42,190 nucleotides of DNA, taken from the NCBI GenBank assembly GCA_964558665.1, contig CAZLFA010000032.1, positions 1-42,190 of the forward strand, in the 5' to 3' direction. This DNA comes from CAZLFA01 sp964558665 (GTDB lineage Bacteria; Desulfobacterota; Syntrophia; Syntrophales; PHBD01). Under the pieces are notes generated by a model, which was given only the letters and a program-made list of their open reading frames with translations, was not told the DNA's origin and searched no databases. The position numbers were made by a program, and so were the translations under genes. Position 1 is the stretch's first letter, and every line of letters begins with the position of its first letter. Of this stretch, positions 1 to 8,080 are shown in pieces.

Positions 1-35
1 AAAACGGGGGACAGCACTGCCGCTTTTGGCTCCTT

Positions 36-1178
36 CTAGCCGCCACCAACAGGAGTGAAAGGTGGACAAAGATCGTGTTCGATCTCAACGGCCTCCAGCA
101 CCCGTCGCATGTGATTTGCGGTGAAATCGTTCCCATTGTCCGTTCTGAGAACCTCCGGAACACCCCAATCAATCAGGGCTCGACGGAGGAGCGTGGTTAT
201 AGCCTGGGCTTTTGATGTTGGGGTAACGAGTAGTTTAGCACGACGCGGCCAAACGTCGATCATGGCGATGACCGTATGACGCCCGTCAGTGAGCATGATA
301 TCTGCCGGTGTCGCATCTGACTCCCATAATTGGTTAAGCCGTACAATATTCTCTGAACAACTACCCAGAGCAAATTGATGTTTAGAACGCCACTCATCAG
401 GATTTTTTAGTGCAAGCAGGTTGTTTGAGTTTTCATCACGATATTTTCTGACGAAACGATTAATCACATGTGATGCTGGAATGTTGATTCCTTGAGGTAT
501 AAAACGTGCTTCTAGAGCCGCCATAATCTTCGGAATTAAAACATCTGGATGGTTTGTAATCATGGCTATTATGAAGTCACGTTGCGCTCTTGTTAGCTGT
601 GTGAAACCTTTACGATGGCCATAGATTCCGGCTAGTCCGAATAGACCTTGCTCTGTATAACGTTTTTCCCAACGATACAGAGTGGATCGATCTAACCGTT
701 TGTTGCCTTTTATTACGTCACTTACCCAATCAGGAAGAGCAATCTTTCCTTTATTATATTGATCACGAAAGATATGCATGCCTTTCTCTTTTCCGAAATT
801 CCCTGTTTTAATGAAGGCATTCATGGTGGCCAAAATCTCGTAACGGGCTTCGGCTTCACGCTTTCGTGGATCTGGAAGTTGGGCGAATTTAGCGAGTCCC
901 ATTTCCTTTGCCCGGCGCTTCACTTCCTTTCCCCGTCTCAAATCTTCGAGATAGTTTATCGCAGCAGGTGAAGCGCCTTGTGAGGTTTCCCATGATAATA
1001 CGATCGATTTAATATCATCAGGTAAAGCGGCGGCAGGGATTATGTACTGCATTCCGCCGTTCCCTTCATTAATGTCAGCCTTCCATCCTTCTTGCCGACA
1101 ACGATAATAAAGAGTTCCTCTGGGAATTCTCGTGATTAGCGATAACTGCCGCAATGTATATCTCAAAGGCTTATTCAT
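36..1178 (-). CDS. Mu-type (DDE) transposase, C-terminally truncated
   Basis: This is a MuA-like transposase of 380 residues. An N-terminal HTH of the Mu DNA-binding type (about residues 5-33) is followed by an internal HTH-like region (about 150-200) and an rve/DDE catalytic core from about 280. Two of the three catalytic acids are visible: D288 in WESDAT and D347 in RTDNGNDF. The family's third acid, normally in a motif like PHVERFF some 35 residues later, is absent: after PPFTP the reading changes to VGGG and stops at about base 50, so the catalytic domain and the C-terminal domain are cut off. The product is probably inactive. It lies downstream of the small genes at 1187-1751 on the same strand, as in a Mu-like early region. 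Base composition is more AT-rich than in the genes after 2958, consistent with transfer. The break could be a real junction or a contig end. Confidence 0.85.
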   Translation of the reverse strand: MNKPLRYTLRQLSLITRIPRGTLYYRCRQEGWKADINEGNGGMQYIIPAAALPDDIKSIVLSWETSQGASPAAINYLEDLRRGKEVKRRAKEMGLAKFAQLPDPRKREAEARYEILATMNAFIKTGNFGKEKGMHIFRDQYNKGKIALPDWVSDVIKGNKRLDRSTLYRWEKRYTEQGLFGLAGIYGHRKGFTQLTRAQRDFIIAMITNHPDVLIPKIMAALEARFIPQGINIPASHVINRFVRKYRDENSNNLLALKNPDEWRSKHQFALGSCSENIVRLNQLWESDATPADIMLTDGRHTVIAMIDVWPRRAKLLVTPTSKAQAITTLLRRALIDWGVPEVLRTDNGNDFTANHMRRVLEAVEIEHDLCPPFTPVGGG

Positions 1179-1186
1179 CTTTCTTT

Positions 1187-1531
1187 CTACAGTATAATGG
1201 GTGGTTCAATACCAAACTTACGCAAGCGCCCGTGCATGGCAGCTTGATAGAATCGATGGATTGCTGATTTTGACGGATGCTTGTCTGGTTGCCCCTTCCA
1301 ACGTTGCCTAATGTCAGCGGCGATAGCTTCAAATGTCATTCCATTATTGCGAAGCTCGATAATAGCAGTGCGAATCTCCCGATCCCTAAGGCCACCCCGT
1401 AAGTTTTGGATAAAGTAATGCTTTTGCTCTGTGAATAATTCTCTCGTAGGAATAATAGAAAGGGTCTCCTTAATATCAACAACATCTTTTTTTATAGCGG
1501 CTAGGAGATCAATAATTTCTTGTTCACTCAT
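1187..1531 (-). CDS. small accessory protein of the Mu-like element (hypothetical)
   Basis: I chose the ATG at 1531 (MSEQEIIDLLAA) because a GGGTGA sequence lies just upstream; an open frame runs further back to 1591 but would overlap the preceding gene. The product is about 114 residues. The N-terminal half looks helical (EIIDLLAAIKKDVVDI). The C-terminal half (MTFEAIAADIRQRW...KSAIHRFYQAA) resembles a helix-turn-helix as in small phage or transposon proteins. The gene ends 9 bp before the transposase start, so the two are almost certainly co-transcribed. I do not recognise a named family. A DNA-binding or transposition-accessory role is inferred only from position and the HTH-like pattern. 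Confidence 0.55.
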   Translation of the reverse strand: MSEQEIIDLLAAIKKDVVDIKETLSIIPTRELFTEQKHYFIQNLRGGLRDREIRTAIIELRNNGMTFEAIAADIRQRWKGQPDKHPSKSAIHRFYQAAMHGRLRKFGIEPPIIL

Positions 1532-1562
1532 AAATTTCACCCAATGTTTTGATGCTTCAATT

Positions 1563-1751
1563 TCACAGAAACTGCTTATCTGTCTGTTCAAGCCCTAATT
1601 TCTCTATTATCAAATCTGCTTCCTCTTCTGTGGGATGCCGAAGCCCTAAAACAATTCTGGACACCCAATGTTCAGATTTATTACAGACCCGCGCAAATGC
1701 TCGCTGGGTTCTGTATTTAGAAATAATCTTCATCTTTAACCATATATTCAT
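1563..1751 (-). CDS. small HTH (Cro/repressor-like) regulator of the mobile element
   Basis: A 62-residue protein starting MNIWLKMKIISKYRTQ. The ATG at 1751 is preceded at good spacing by GGAGGG (minus strand, 1754-1760), which makes it a better start than the upstream one at 1778. Residues about 15-45 (AFARVCNKSEHWVSRIVLGLR) have the spacing of a lambda-Cro/XRE helix-turn-helix with a recognition helix, followed by a short tail rich in acidic residues and leucine. It is followed by the accessory gene and the transposase on the same strand, the usual place for a repressor of a Mu-like transposon. A palindrome and promoter-like sequence shared with the gene at 1815-2465 lie just upstream. Function is inferred from the fold pattern and position. 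Confidence 0.5.
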   Translation of the reverse strand: MNIWLKMKIISKYRTQRAFARVCNKSEHWVSRIVLGLRHPTEEEADLIIEKLGLEQTDKQFL

Positions 1752-1773
1752 AATCCCTCCATCTATCTGTCTA

Positions 1774-1797
1774 TACATGTCGATGTATCATTATGCG
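1774..1797 (-). promoter_or_regulatory. operator/promoter-like sequence of the HTH gene
   Basis: The inverted repeat TACAT-N4-ATGTA occupies 1774-1787. Next to it, on the minus strand, is GCGCATAAT followed by GATACATCGA, where CATAAT could be a -10 box. Nearly the same words (GCGCATGAT and GATACATCGA, further apart) occur upstream of the MerR-like gene at 2489-2516. This suggests that one regulator of the element binds both. Confidence 0.4.
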
Positions 1798-1814
1798 CAA
1801 AAATAAACGATACC

Positions 1815-2465
1815 CTAACCTAATTTTTTAATTCCATGATCTATTTCGCGCTTAATTTTACTCATATTGACGGTGATCATACCATTGCTATCAATAATTT
1901 CCTGAATATCCCCTTGATAATCGAAAGCCTCAAGAGTTTTGCTGAGATCCCACGGAGATATGATTCTCATCGTTGTTTTGTACTTCTTTTCCGGAAATTC
2001 ATTTAAGATAATATAATAAAGAACGCCTTCTTCATCTTCCTTTTTATCAATACCAGATGGTATATATTCTAAAGTTCCACCAAGTCCAGTTGGGTCATTA
2101 TCGCGAACCGTTATCGAAAAATCAGGATCTCCCCCCTCATTTTTCTTACCCTTGGTAACCATTCTTTCTGTAAAACTTAAGCGATACGCGGAATAATTAG
2201 ATGCCCATAACTCCATTTCACCATCATATCTCAAATCATCAAGTATCATTTTCGCCGTGAAAACTTGAACCCCAATAATGTCCATCAGACACTTTGCAAG
2301 TCCCAACTCTAATAAATTTAAGTAATTATATCCTCTCATAGTGCCGGCTTTCTGAGCTGGTCTCACCGGACAAACGAGTCCTTTTTCAGTCAGACTAATA
2401 ATTTGCCGTTGGCTTAACCCAGTGATCTTTGCTACTTCATTATTTAAGAAGAGACGGTCGACCAT
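1815..2465 (-). CDS. MerR-like HTH protein of the mobile region
   Basis: From the chosen start the protein is 216 residues. An N-terminal MerR-type winged HTH (LFLNNEVAKITGLSQRQIIS, then LTEKGLVCPVRP and a GYNYLNLLELGLAKCL helix) is followed by a domain I do not recognise, with charged beta-rich segments. The frame is open back to a TTG at 2549, but a promoter-like TTGACA-N17-CATGAT (minus strand, 2536 to 2508) lies in that extension, so a start at 2465 (MVDRLF, GGGG upstream) is more likely. The canonical MerR effector-binding domain is not evident. AT-rich composition and position beside a Mu-like transposase suggest it belongs to the mobile element; it could instead be an unrelated islet gene. 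Confidence 0.55.
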   Translation of the reverse strand: MVDRLFLNNEVAKITGLSQRQIISLTEKGLVCPVRPAQKAGTMRGYNYLNLLELGLAKCLMDIIGVQVFTAKMILDDLRYDGEMELWASNYSAYRLSFTERMVTKGKKNEGGDPDFSITVRDNDPTGLGGTLEYIPSGIDKKEDEEGVLYYIILNEFPEKKYKTTMRIISPWDLSKTLEAFDYQGDIQEIIDSNGMITVNMSKIKREIDHGIKKLG

Positions 2466-2488
2466 AAATACTAACCCCACCATGCAGA

Positions 2489-2536
2489 TCGATGTATCGT
2501 TGTATGAATCATGCGCGATCATTGTTCTTTTGTCAA
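2489..2536 (-). promoter_or_regulatory. promoter and operator-like region of the MerR-like gene
   Basis: On the minus strand TTGACA (2536-2531), a 17-bp spacer and CATGAT (2513-2508) form a plausible sigma70 promoter. Immediately downstream is GATACATCGATC (about 2498-2487), the word also found upstream of the HTH gene at 1751. The overlap of promoter and shared word suggests repression by an element-encoded regulator. Confidence 0.4.
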
Positions 2537-2549
2537 GCAATTTTTCCAA

Positions 2550-2957
2550 AAATATTTTTTAACACCCTTTAGGTCGCTTTAAATCTCTATTCTTCTATAA
2601 CTAATTGATATTCAAGGAATAAGCACCTTTTAAATACCTTTCGTTATAAAGGTGCTTAAAAGGTGCTTAATAAATCGGCGCGAAAATTGAAATATACGAT
2701 CAATTTTATTAAGTATTTAATGAGTTTGATATTTGTCGCAGATTATGCGTTATAGGGAAGTTATCAACAGTTGTATCGCAATCTAAAAAACTCCGGGATT
2801 GAAGACACCTTATCCCACTATATCCTTGTAATTTCCATTAAATCCCGCTTCATTTCGGCCAAAACATCATTTTTTAACCTTGTCGCATTCTATTTGTATT
2901 CTCACAAAAAGAATGGCAGCCGATTACAGATGACAGTCTATTTGAAGTCGACTCCTC
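2550..2957. repeat. gene-free AT-rich stretch with short direct and inverted repeats
   Basis: No convincing gene is present. An inverted repeat has arms AAGCACCTTTTAA (2621-2633) and TTAAAAGGTGCTT (from about 2655), and the word AAAGGTGCTT recurs in direct orientation (2648-2657 and 2659-2668). The octamer TTGTCGCA occurs at 2733-2740 and 2880-2887, each followed three bases later by TAT; a variant, TTGTATCGCA, starts at 2771. Such clusters resemble transposase or regulator binding sites at ends of Mu-like elements, but no terminal inverted repeat or target duplication could be defined. Confidence 0.4.
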
Positions 2958-5192
2958 TTACAGCGCCTCGACACGGCAGCGAACGTACCGGTGCATGGGC
3001 GTTCCCAGCCAGTCGCGGTTGGTATTCTTCGTCAGACGGTTCACGTTCACCCCGTGCACCTTACCATCGTATATCATGCCGAAGCCATGGGGAATCACCA
3101 CATGCCCGCGGTGGGCCATTTCCGTTACTTCCACCTCTATCTCCACGGCGCCCGCCTCTGTCGTCACCCTTGCCATCTGGCCGTCTTTGACTTTCAATGC
3201 CCCGGCATCGTCGGCGTGCATCATGAGTGTGCAGTCGCGCTTGCCTCCGTTCCACGCGGGATTCCGCATCAGTGTGTTAGCATTCATATTGAAGTGACGG
3301 CCCGCCATGAGAATGAGAGGGAATTCGGGGTCCGGCTTCAGGGCCGCCTCTTCATGTTCATAGTCAAGGCTTTCCAGTTCGGCGCGCAGTTCGGGAATAA
3401 CCAGGTTGATCTTGCCGTCGTCTGTTCCGATATTGGCAAGATTCTCCTCCGGGTCAACCTTGCCTACCCAGAGCCCCTCGGGGTGGTCCATAATTTTCTG
3501 GAAGAGTTCCTCCCCCATCAGCATTCCCGGCGTGAACCCTGCACGGGCGGCGTTTTTGCGGAAGACCTTGGGGACGGTCTGCATCATCCCCCACAGGGCG
3601 GCAAGGTGCACGGATCCCTTGGCCTTGCCCAGGGTCTTGCCCAGAATGAACGGCATGGAACCCATCGCTGCCGGCTCCTTAGTGGCGTAATCCATAAGGG
3701 CGAGGCCGAAAGCCGCATGGCCCTCCTCAGCAGCCTTGTACAGGCTGTCGGGAATCGGCGGAATCAGCCCCAGCCGGTCCGCCAGGCGCAGGTGAATTTC
3801 CCCGAGTTCGAGAGGCTCCCCTTCCGGCTCGATAATGGGACGCCGCATCTGGAAAAAAATCCCCGGGAAAGAAAGCGGGAAAAAGGTGCCGTCCCAGGAT
3901 TCGTATGCCGACCTGGAGGGAAGGACATAGTGAGACAGTACCGCCGTCTCCGTCATGGCCAGTTCCGCAGTCACGAGCAGATCCAGGCGCTTGAAGGTCT
4001 CCTCGTAGGCCGTCGTGTCCGCATAGGACCGCAGGGGATTCGCTCCGGACACGATGACCGCTCGGAGGCGCTCGGGATGGTCAGAAAGGATCTCCTCCGG
4101 CATGGCATTCGGCGGGAAACAGCCGACGACGGCGGGGAAGTTTGTCGTCACCGTCCTCCACGTCTTGGGATCACGTTCATCGGAGTGTAAGCCCATAGGC
4201 ATTATCAGTCCGTGGAAGAGGTTGCCGCCGCGAACGCCGATCCGGCCGCAGATCGCGAGAAGTGTTGCGGCCAGGCAGGACGACACGGCACTGTGGCGGT
4301 TCATCATGATACCGAGATCATAGCGCAGGGATGATCTGCGCGTGGCAAACTGGCGGCAGACTTCACGCACCTGATCAAAATCGAGGTGGCAGGTTTTGAC
4401 GGCCTGCCGGGCATCGAAATTCATGAACAGGCTTTTGATGTCATCGAAACCGGTGGTGTGCTTTTCTATGAATTCCCTGTTCTCCCAGCCTTCCTGGAGA
4501 ATAACGGCAATCATGGCCCGCATGAGAAGGGCGTCCGTTCCCGGACGAACGGGCAGATGGAGGTTGGCAACCTTTGCTGTCTCGGACAGGCGCGGATCGA
4601 CAACGACCAGGGTCTTATCAGGATCTTTGGCAATCCGCAGGAGATGCCTCGGCGCCTGGGGTATCTGGTGGCTCTGCATACCGTTCCAGCCGAAGACGAG
4701 GAGATAGTCCGTCTCCTCAGCATCGATTTCGATGTGAATATTCTGACGGCCGTACATCCGGCCGTTTACCCAGAACAAACCGGAAAACTCCTGAGTCAGG
4801 GCGCTGTAGTGGTAGCGTGATCCCAGGCCGCGCAGCAGACGGACGCCGAAGGCCGCCTCGAAGTGGCATCCCTGGCCGCCGCCGCCCATGTATGCAAATG
4901 ATTTCGGGCCGTATTGCCCTACGATCTCCTTAAGCTTTGCTGCGATCTCGTCGATGGCCTGCTCCCATGAGATCCTCTCGAATCTGTCCCCGACCCGCTT
5001 CAGGGGATACTTCAGCCTGTCGGCGTTGTGCTGGTGGTTGGCGATATTCATTCCCTTCCGGCATACGTACCCTTCGCTGCGGACGTTGCTTTTATCTCCT
5101 TTCACCTTGACGATGCGGTTGTTCTCCACCTCCACCTCCAGGCCGCAATTCTGGGCACAGAGGACACAGCCTGTCTTATGCACGGTTCCCAT
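2958..5192 (-). CDS. cytosolic molybdopterin-dependent oxidoreductase (DMSO reductase family)
   Basis: A 744-residue catalytic subunit of the Mo/W-bis-MGD superfamily. The N-terminal [4Fe-4S] motif is complete: C9, C12, C16 and C44. The molybdopterin-binding domain follows, and a C-terminal molydop-binding domain begins near AGRHFNMNANTLMRN. No Tat signal is present, so the enzyme should be cytosolic. At the position where many relatives carry the Cys, Sec or Ser metal ligand (about residues 130-138, SALTQEFSG) no Cys, Sec or Asp is seen, so the metal ligand and substrate are uncertain. No dedicated electron-transfer subunit lies next to it. The gene starts 37 bp after the marR gene on the same strand and is probably controlled by it. 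Substrate unknown. Confidence 0.85.
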   Translation of the reverse strand: MGTVHKTGCVLCAQNCGLEVEVENNRIVKVKGDKSNVRSEGYVCRKGMNIANHQHNADRLKYPLKRVGDRFERISWEQAIDEIAAKLKEIVGQYGPKSFAYMGGGGQGCHFEAAFGVRLLRGLGSRYHYSALTQEFSGLFWVNGRMYGRQNIHIEIDAEETDYLLVFGWNGMQSHQIPQAPRHLLRIAKDPDKTLVVVDPRLSETAKVANLHLPVRPGTDALLMRAMIAVILQEGWENREFIEKHTTGFDDIKSLFMNFDARQAVKTCHLDFDQVREVCRQFATRRSSLRYDLGIMMNRHSAVSSCLAATLLAICGRIGVRGGNLFHGLIMPMGLHSDERDPKTWRTVTTNFPAVVGCFPPNAMPEEILSDHPERLRAVIVSGANPLRSYADTTAYEETFKRLDLLVTAELAMTETAVLSHYVLPSRSAYESWDGTFFPLSFPGIFFQMRRPIIEPEGEPLELGEIHLRLADRLGLIPPIPDSLYKAAEEGHAAFGLALMDYATKEPAAMGSMPFILGKTLGKAKGSVHLAALWGMMQTVPKVFRKNAARAGFTPGMLMGEELFQKIMDHPEGLWVGKVDPEENLANIGTDDGKINLVIPELRAELESLDYEHEEAALKPDPEFPLILMAGRHFNMNANTLMRNPAWNGGKRDCTLMMHADDAGALKVKDGQMARVTTEAGAVEIEVEVTEMAHRGHVVIPHGFGMIYDGKVHGVNVNRLTKNTNRDWLGTPMHRYVRCRVEAL

Positions 5193-5228
5193 GGTTCTTC
5201 CTTTCCTTGATGGATTGTGATCCGTTCA

Positions 5229-5654
5229 TCAACCCGGGTTTGCCTGATCACGGAGCTTCCGGATGAGGGTCCGCAGTTCCTCCTGTTCGGGTTTCGTCAA
5301 TGTCTCCATGAACTCCCGGTTGGCTTCGGCAATCAGCCGGACCGCCCTGCCCGCCATCTGCCTCCCCTGTTCCGTCAGATGAACCTTGATGGACCGCCGG
5401 TCGGCGGGATTGCCCCGGCGTTCGAGGAACTGTGCCGCCTCCAGACGGTCAATGATCCCCGTCAGGGTGGCGCTGTCCAGTTCTGTACGCCTTCCCAGTT
5501 CGCTGGAGGTAATCTGGTCCTGATCGCTGAGAAAGCCCAGCACAAGGGCCTGGACGGGGGTTATATTAAGTTCGGCCACCTTTTTGCCCAGGAAACGGAT
5601 CCCGAGCTGATTGGCCTTGGCCAGTTGGAAAAAGATGCAGTCGTCCGATTTCAA
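5229..5654 (-). CDS. MarR family transcriptional regulator
   Basis: A 141-residue MarR-type winged-helix protein. The DNA-binding region ITSSELGRRTELDSATLTGI is followed by the wing with the family's typical RRGNPADRRSIKVHLTEQG (about residues 75-100), and helices for dimerisation lie at both ends. It lies directly upstream of the molybdopterin oxidoreductase and the two are probably co-transcribed. Two inverted repeats in its own upstream region (5669-5699) fit autoregulation released by a small ligand. The ligand cannot be told from sequence. A bidirectional terminator lies further upstream, isolating this pair from the protease gene. Confidence 0.9.
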   Translation of the reverse strand: MKSDDCIFFQLAKANQLGIRFLGKKVAELNITPVQALVLGFLSDQDQITSSELGRRTELDSATLTGIIDRLEAAQFLERRGNPADRRSIKVHLTEQGRQMAGRAVRLIAEANREFMETLTKPEQEELRTLIRKLRDQANPG

Positions 5655-5668
5655 AAACAGCCTCCTCT

Positions 5669-5699
5669 ATTGCTTGTCTGCAATTTACTTGTATACAAG
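5669..5699 (-). promoter_or_regulatory. palindromic MarR operator candidates
   Basis: A perfect 12-bp palindrome CTTGTATACAAG (5688-5699) lies 34 bp upstream of the marR start. A second inverted repeat, ATTGC-N6-GCAAT, occupies 5669-5684. Size, composition and location are those of MarR-family operators. Confidence 0.65.
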
Positions 5700-5768
5700 C
5701 ATAATCGGTCTGTCCTGCTTTGTCAACAGGGATGTTTTTGGCCGTTCAGAAAGCCTCCAATATTCGAC

Positions 5769-5802
5769 AAAAAAAGGCCGGGGATTATCCCGGCCTTTTT
5801 CC
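5769..5802 (-). terminator. Rho-independent terminator after the S41 protease gene
   Basis: A GGCCGGG/CCCGGCC stem with a short GATTAT loop is flanked by A-tract on the left and T-tract on the right, so it can work in either direction. On the minus strand it ends the transcript of the protease gene, which stops at 5896. Confidence 0.85.
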
Positions 5803-5895
5803 AGAATGCTTTAACCCGGATTACGCAATAGAACGTATAGACACTTGGATAAGTGCATATTATCCTGGTCACAGGGGTTTTTAAGTATCTTTCCC

Positions 5896-7941
5896 TCAGT
5901 ACCGGGCAATTCCGGATGTTGCAGCCGGTTTCGCCGTGATCATGTCTAGAAGGATGTTGACCCCTTCCGCGACATACGTCGCTTCCCGTTCATCGGTCTT
6001 CTTCCGCAATTTTTCTTCATGTTTGCCCTCTGTCTTCTGGGCGGTTTCCTTTTTGTTCTCCTTCTGCAAATCGGAAACCCGGATTATCCCTTTCCTTCCG
6101 GCGATCTCCTTTTCAGTTTTGATGATCTCGGCAAATTTCCCGTCGCCGGCTACCCTTGCCGCCGACTTCTTTGAGAGGGCCGTAATAAGGGATGGGTCAA
6201 CCTGCCGCCAGGCGGGATGTGAACTCGATGATTCACCCAGTGTGTGGATGAAGGGAGGGATCGCCTGCGCCGGCAGGGGATAATCAAGAACCGATTCGCC
6301 GATCTTTTCAGAGCTGAAAAGCCCGGGCAGAATAATATCCGCCGCTACGCCCTCTTTCTGCGTCGATTTGCCGCCGGGGAGAAAGTACATCTGTGTGGTG
6401 ACGGAAATCGCGCCAAGTCCGTAAGCCAGCTGTGACATAGTCTGGACGGAACCTTTGCCGAAGGTGTGGTCTGCGCCGACGATGACCGCACGGCCGTAGT
6501 CCTTCAGCGCCCCCGCGACAATCTCACTCGCTGATGCGCTCAAGCGGCTGGTAATCACGACCAGAGGTCCCGTGAAGACGGCGGCCCGATCCTCTCTGGG
6601 GTGGGAGAGGACCCTTCTTTTGTCCTCCCGGGATTTTTGCGTGGTTATGCCGTTGGCGAGGATAGTGATGTTGCTTTCCGCGTCCTTCGTCGCCACAACG
6701 CCGCCCCTGTCAAGGAAAAGTCCGGCAATGCGCACGGCGTCGGAGAGAAGGCCTCCTCCGTTTCGGGAAAGGTTCAGGACAATCCCGTCAACCTTTTTAC
6801 CTTTGGCCTCTATCAGGAGATTTTTCACATCCTTGTAGCATGACTTGCCGTCCTTCCCGCCCCCGTAAAACGACGGCAGATCGATGACGCCGAAGACGTA
6901 TTTTTTCCTGCCCGCCTGCCTTGTTTCATATGTGAGCTTTGCCTCCTGCTCCTTGATGTTTATTGTATCGCGCACGATAGTCACGGTAAAGCGGTTCATC
7001 CGGTCGGCCTGTCGCAGGATTGTCAGGGTAACCTTCGTACCCTTCTTTCCCCTTATCTTCCTGATCACATCCTTCAAATCCATGTCGATCACGTTGACGG
7101 GTTTTTCCCCTTCCTGGGCCACGGCAATTATCTTGTCCTTGGGTTTCAGAACGCCGGAGCGCTCAGCTCCGCCGCCGGGGATAAGCTCCTCGATGACGGT
7201 GAAACCGTTCTCACTGCTGAGGGCGGCGCCGATCCCCTCAAGGGAAAGCTGCATCTTAATGCGGAAGTCCTCCATGTTCTCCGGGGACAGGTAAGAGCTG
7301 TGCGGATCGAGTGCGAGGGCAAAAGATTCGGTAAAGGATGCCACCAGCTTACCTGACTGACGCTCACTCAGGCGCTTTGTCTGCAGTTCATAGTGGTGAA
7401 CCTGCTGCTTCCTGGCTTCTTCCAGGCTGTTCCCCGCCAGCAGCAGATTTGCGATCTGGAAATGGACATACCTTTTGAGGATATCCTCCTTTTCCGACCT
7501 TGTTTTCGGGTAGGGGCGTTTGTCCAGATCAGTGTTCAGCTCAACCGTCTCATCCAGTTTATAGTCCGGTCCGAGGAAATTCTTCACGAATCTCTCGTTT
7601 TCCCTGGCCCTCGTCAGCAGCAGACTGTAAACCCCTTCCAGTGCCGCGCAGTTGCCATCCTGCATGGTGACGAACATGCCCATTATATCCCTTTTGAGCT
7701 TCTGAACGTCTGCTTCATACAGAAGGGTTTTCGTTATATCAAGCCGCTTGATCATCTGATCGACTGTGTTATTCCTGATCCCGTCATCCAGTTTCTTCAT
7801 CGCATAATGATTGGCAAGAAACTCTTCCATAAGCACGGGCAGATGGTCGCAGGTAAGGTTCCTGGCCGACACGCAGGTCGGCAAAAGAAAGAGCAACGGA
7901 ATGATGAGCAGCAAACGCAGGGTGTTGTAGTATTTCTTCAT
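5896..7941 (-). CDS. S41 family carboxy-terminal processing protease (Prc-like)
   Basis: A periplasmic tail-specific protease of about 681 residues. I start it at MKKYYNTLRLLLI (7941), which gives a clean signal peptide ending near PTCVSA; the open frame upstream to 8010 runs through repeat-derived sequence. Domains in order: signal peptide, helical N-terminal region, PDZ domain (GFTVIEELIPGGGAERSGV), S41 peptidase core with SRLSASASEIV (nucleophile Ser, third residue of SASAS) and TFGKGSVQT (catalytic Lys), then a Lys/Glu-rich C-terminal tail. The arrangement matches E. coli Prc rather than the shorter CtpA. The role would be cleavage of periplasmic or lipoprotein substrates, often in cell-wall turnover. 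It appears monocistronic: terminator at 5769, repeat remnant upstream. Confidence 0.9.
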   Translation of the reverse strand: MKKYYNTLRLLLIIPLLFLLPTCVSARNLTCDHLPVLMEEFLANHYAMKKLDDGIRNNTVDQMIKRLDITKTLLYEADVQKLKRDIMGMFVTMQDGNCAALEGVYSLLLTRARENERFVKNFLGPDYKLDETVELNTDLDKRPYPKTRSEKEDILKRYVHFQIANLLLAGNSLEEARKQQVHHYELQTKRLSERQSGKLVASFTESFALALDPHSSYLSPENMEDFRIKMQLSLEGIGAALSSENGFTVIEELIPGGGAERSGVLKPKDKIIAVAQEGEKPVNVIDMDLKDVIRKIRGKKGTKVTLTILRQADRMNRFTVTIVRDTINIKEQEAKLTYETRQAGRKKYVFGVIDLPSFYGGGKDGKSCYKDVKNLLIEAKGKKVDGIVLNLSRNGGGLLSDAVRIAGLFLDRGGVVATKDAESNITILANGITTQKSREDKRRVLSHPREDRAAVFTGPLVVITSRLSASASEIVAGALKDYGRAVIVGADHTFGKGSVQTMSQLAYGLGAISVTTQMYFLPGGKSTQKEGVAADIILPGLFSSEKIGESVLDYPLPAQAIPPFIHTLGESSSSHPAWRQVDPSLITALSKKSAARVAGDGKFAEIIKTEKEIAGRKGIIRVSDLQKENKKETAQKTEGKHEEKLRKKTDEREATYVAEGVNILLDMITAKPAATSGIARY

Positions 7942-7975
7942 GGTGTTGGTTATTCCTTCCCGATACGGAAACTCG

Positions 7976-8006
7976 AAATTTGAGCATCCGGAGTTTCTCC
8001 GAATGG
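7976..8006. repeat. degenerate end of a dispersed palindromic repeat
   Basis: The stretch with CATCCGGAGTTTCTCCGAAT and then GGACAA resembles the right end of the larger repeat at 16547-16571 (GGAGTTTCCGGATGGACAA). It is a short degenerate copy just upstream of the protease gene. Confidence 0.35.
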
Positions 8007-8080
8007 ACAATAACTAGTTATGACGGGCTGTTTTTGTCAAGGAAAAAGGTTTGCAGATCTCCTGTCCAGGGACTTTCCTG

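Noticed and set aside
2771..3190. Plus-strand open frame of 139 codons
   Set aside because: Mostly antisense to the molybdopterin oxidoreductase with low-complexity Pro/Arg/Ser translation and no family pattern.
2991..4190. Long plus-strand open frame of 399 codons
   Set aside because: Antisense shadow of the molybdopterin oxidoreductase; His/Arg-rich, no domain, no ribosome-binding site.
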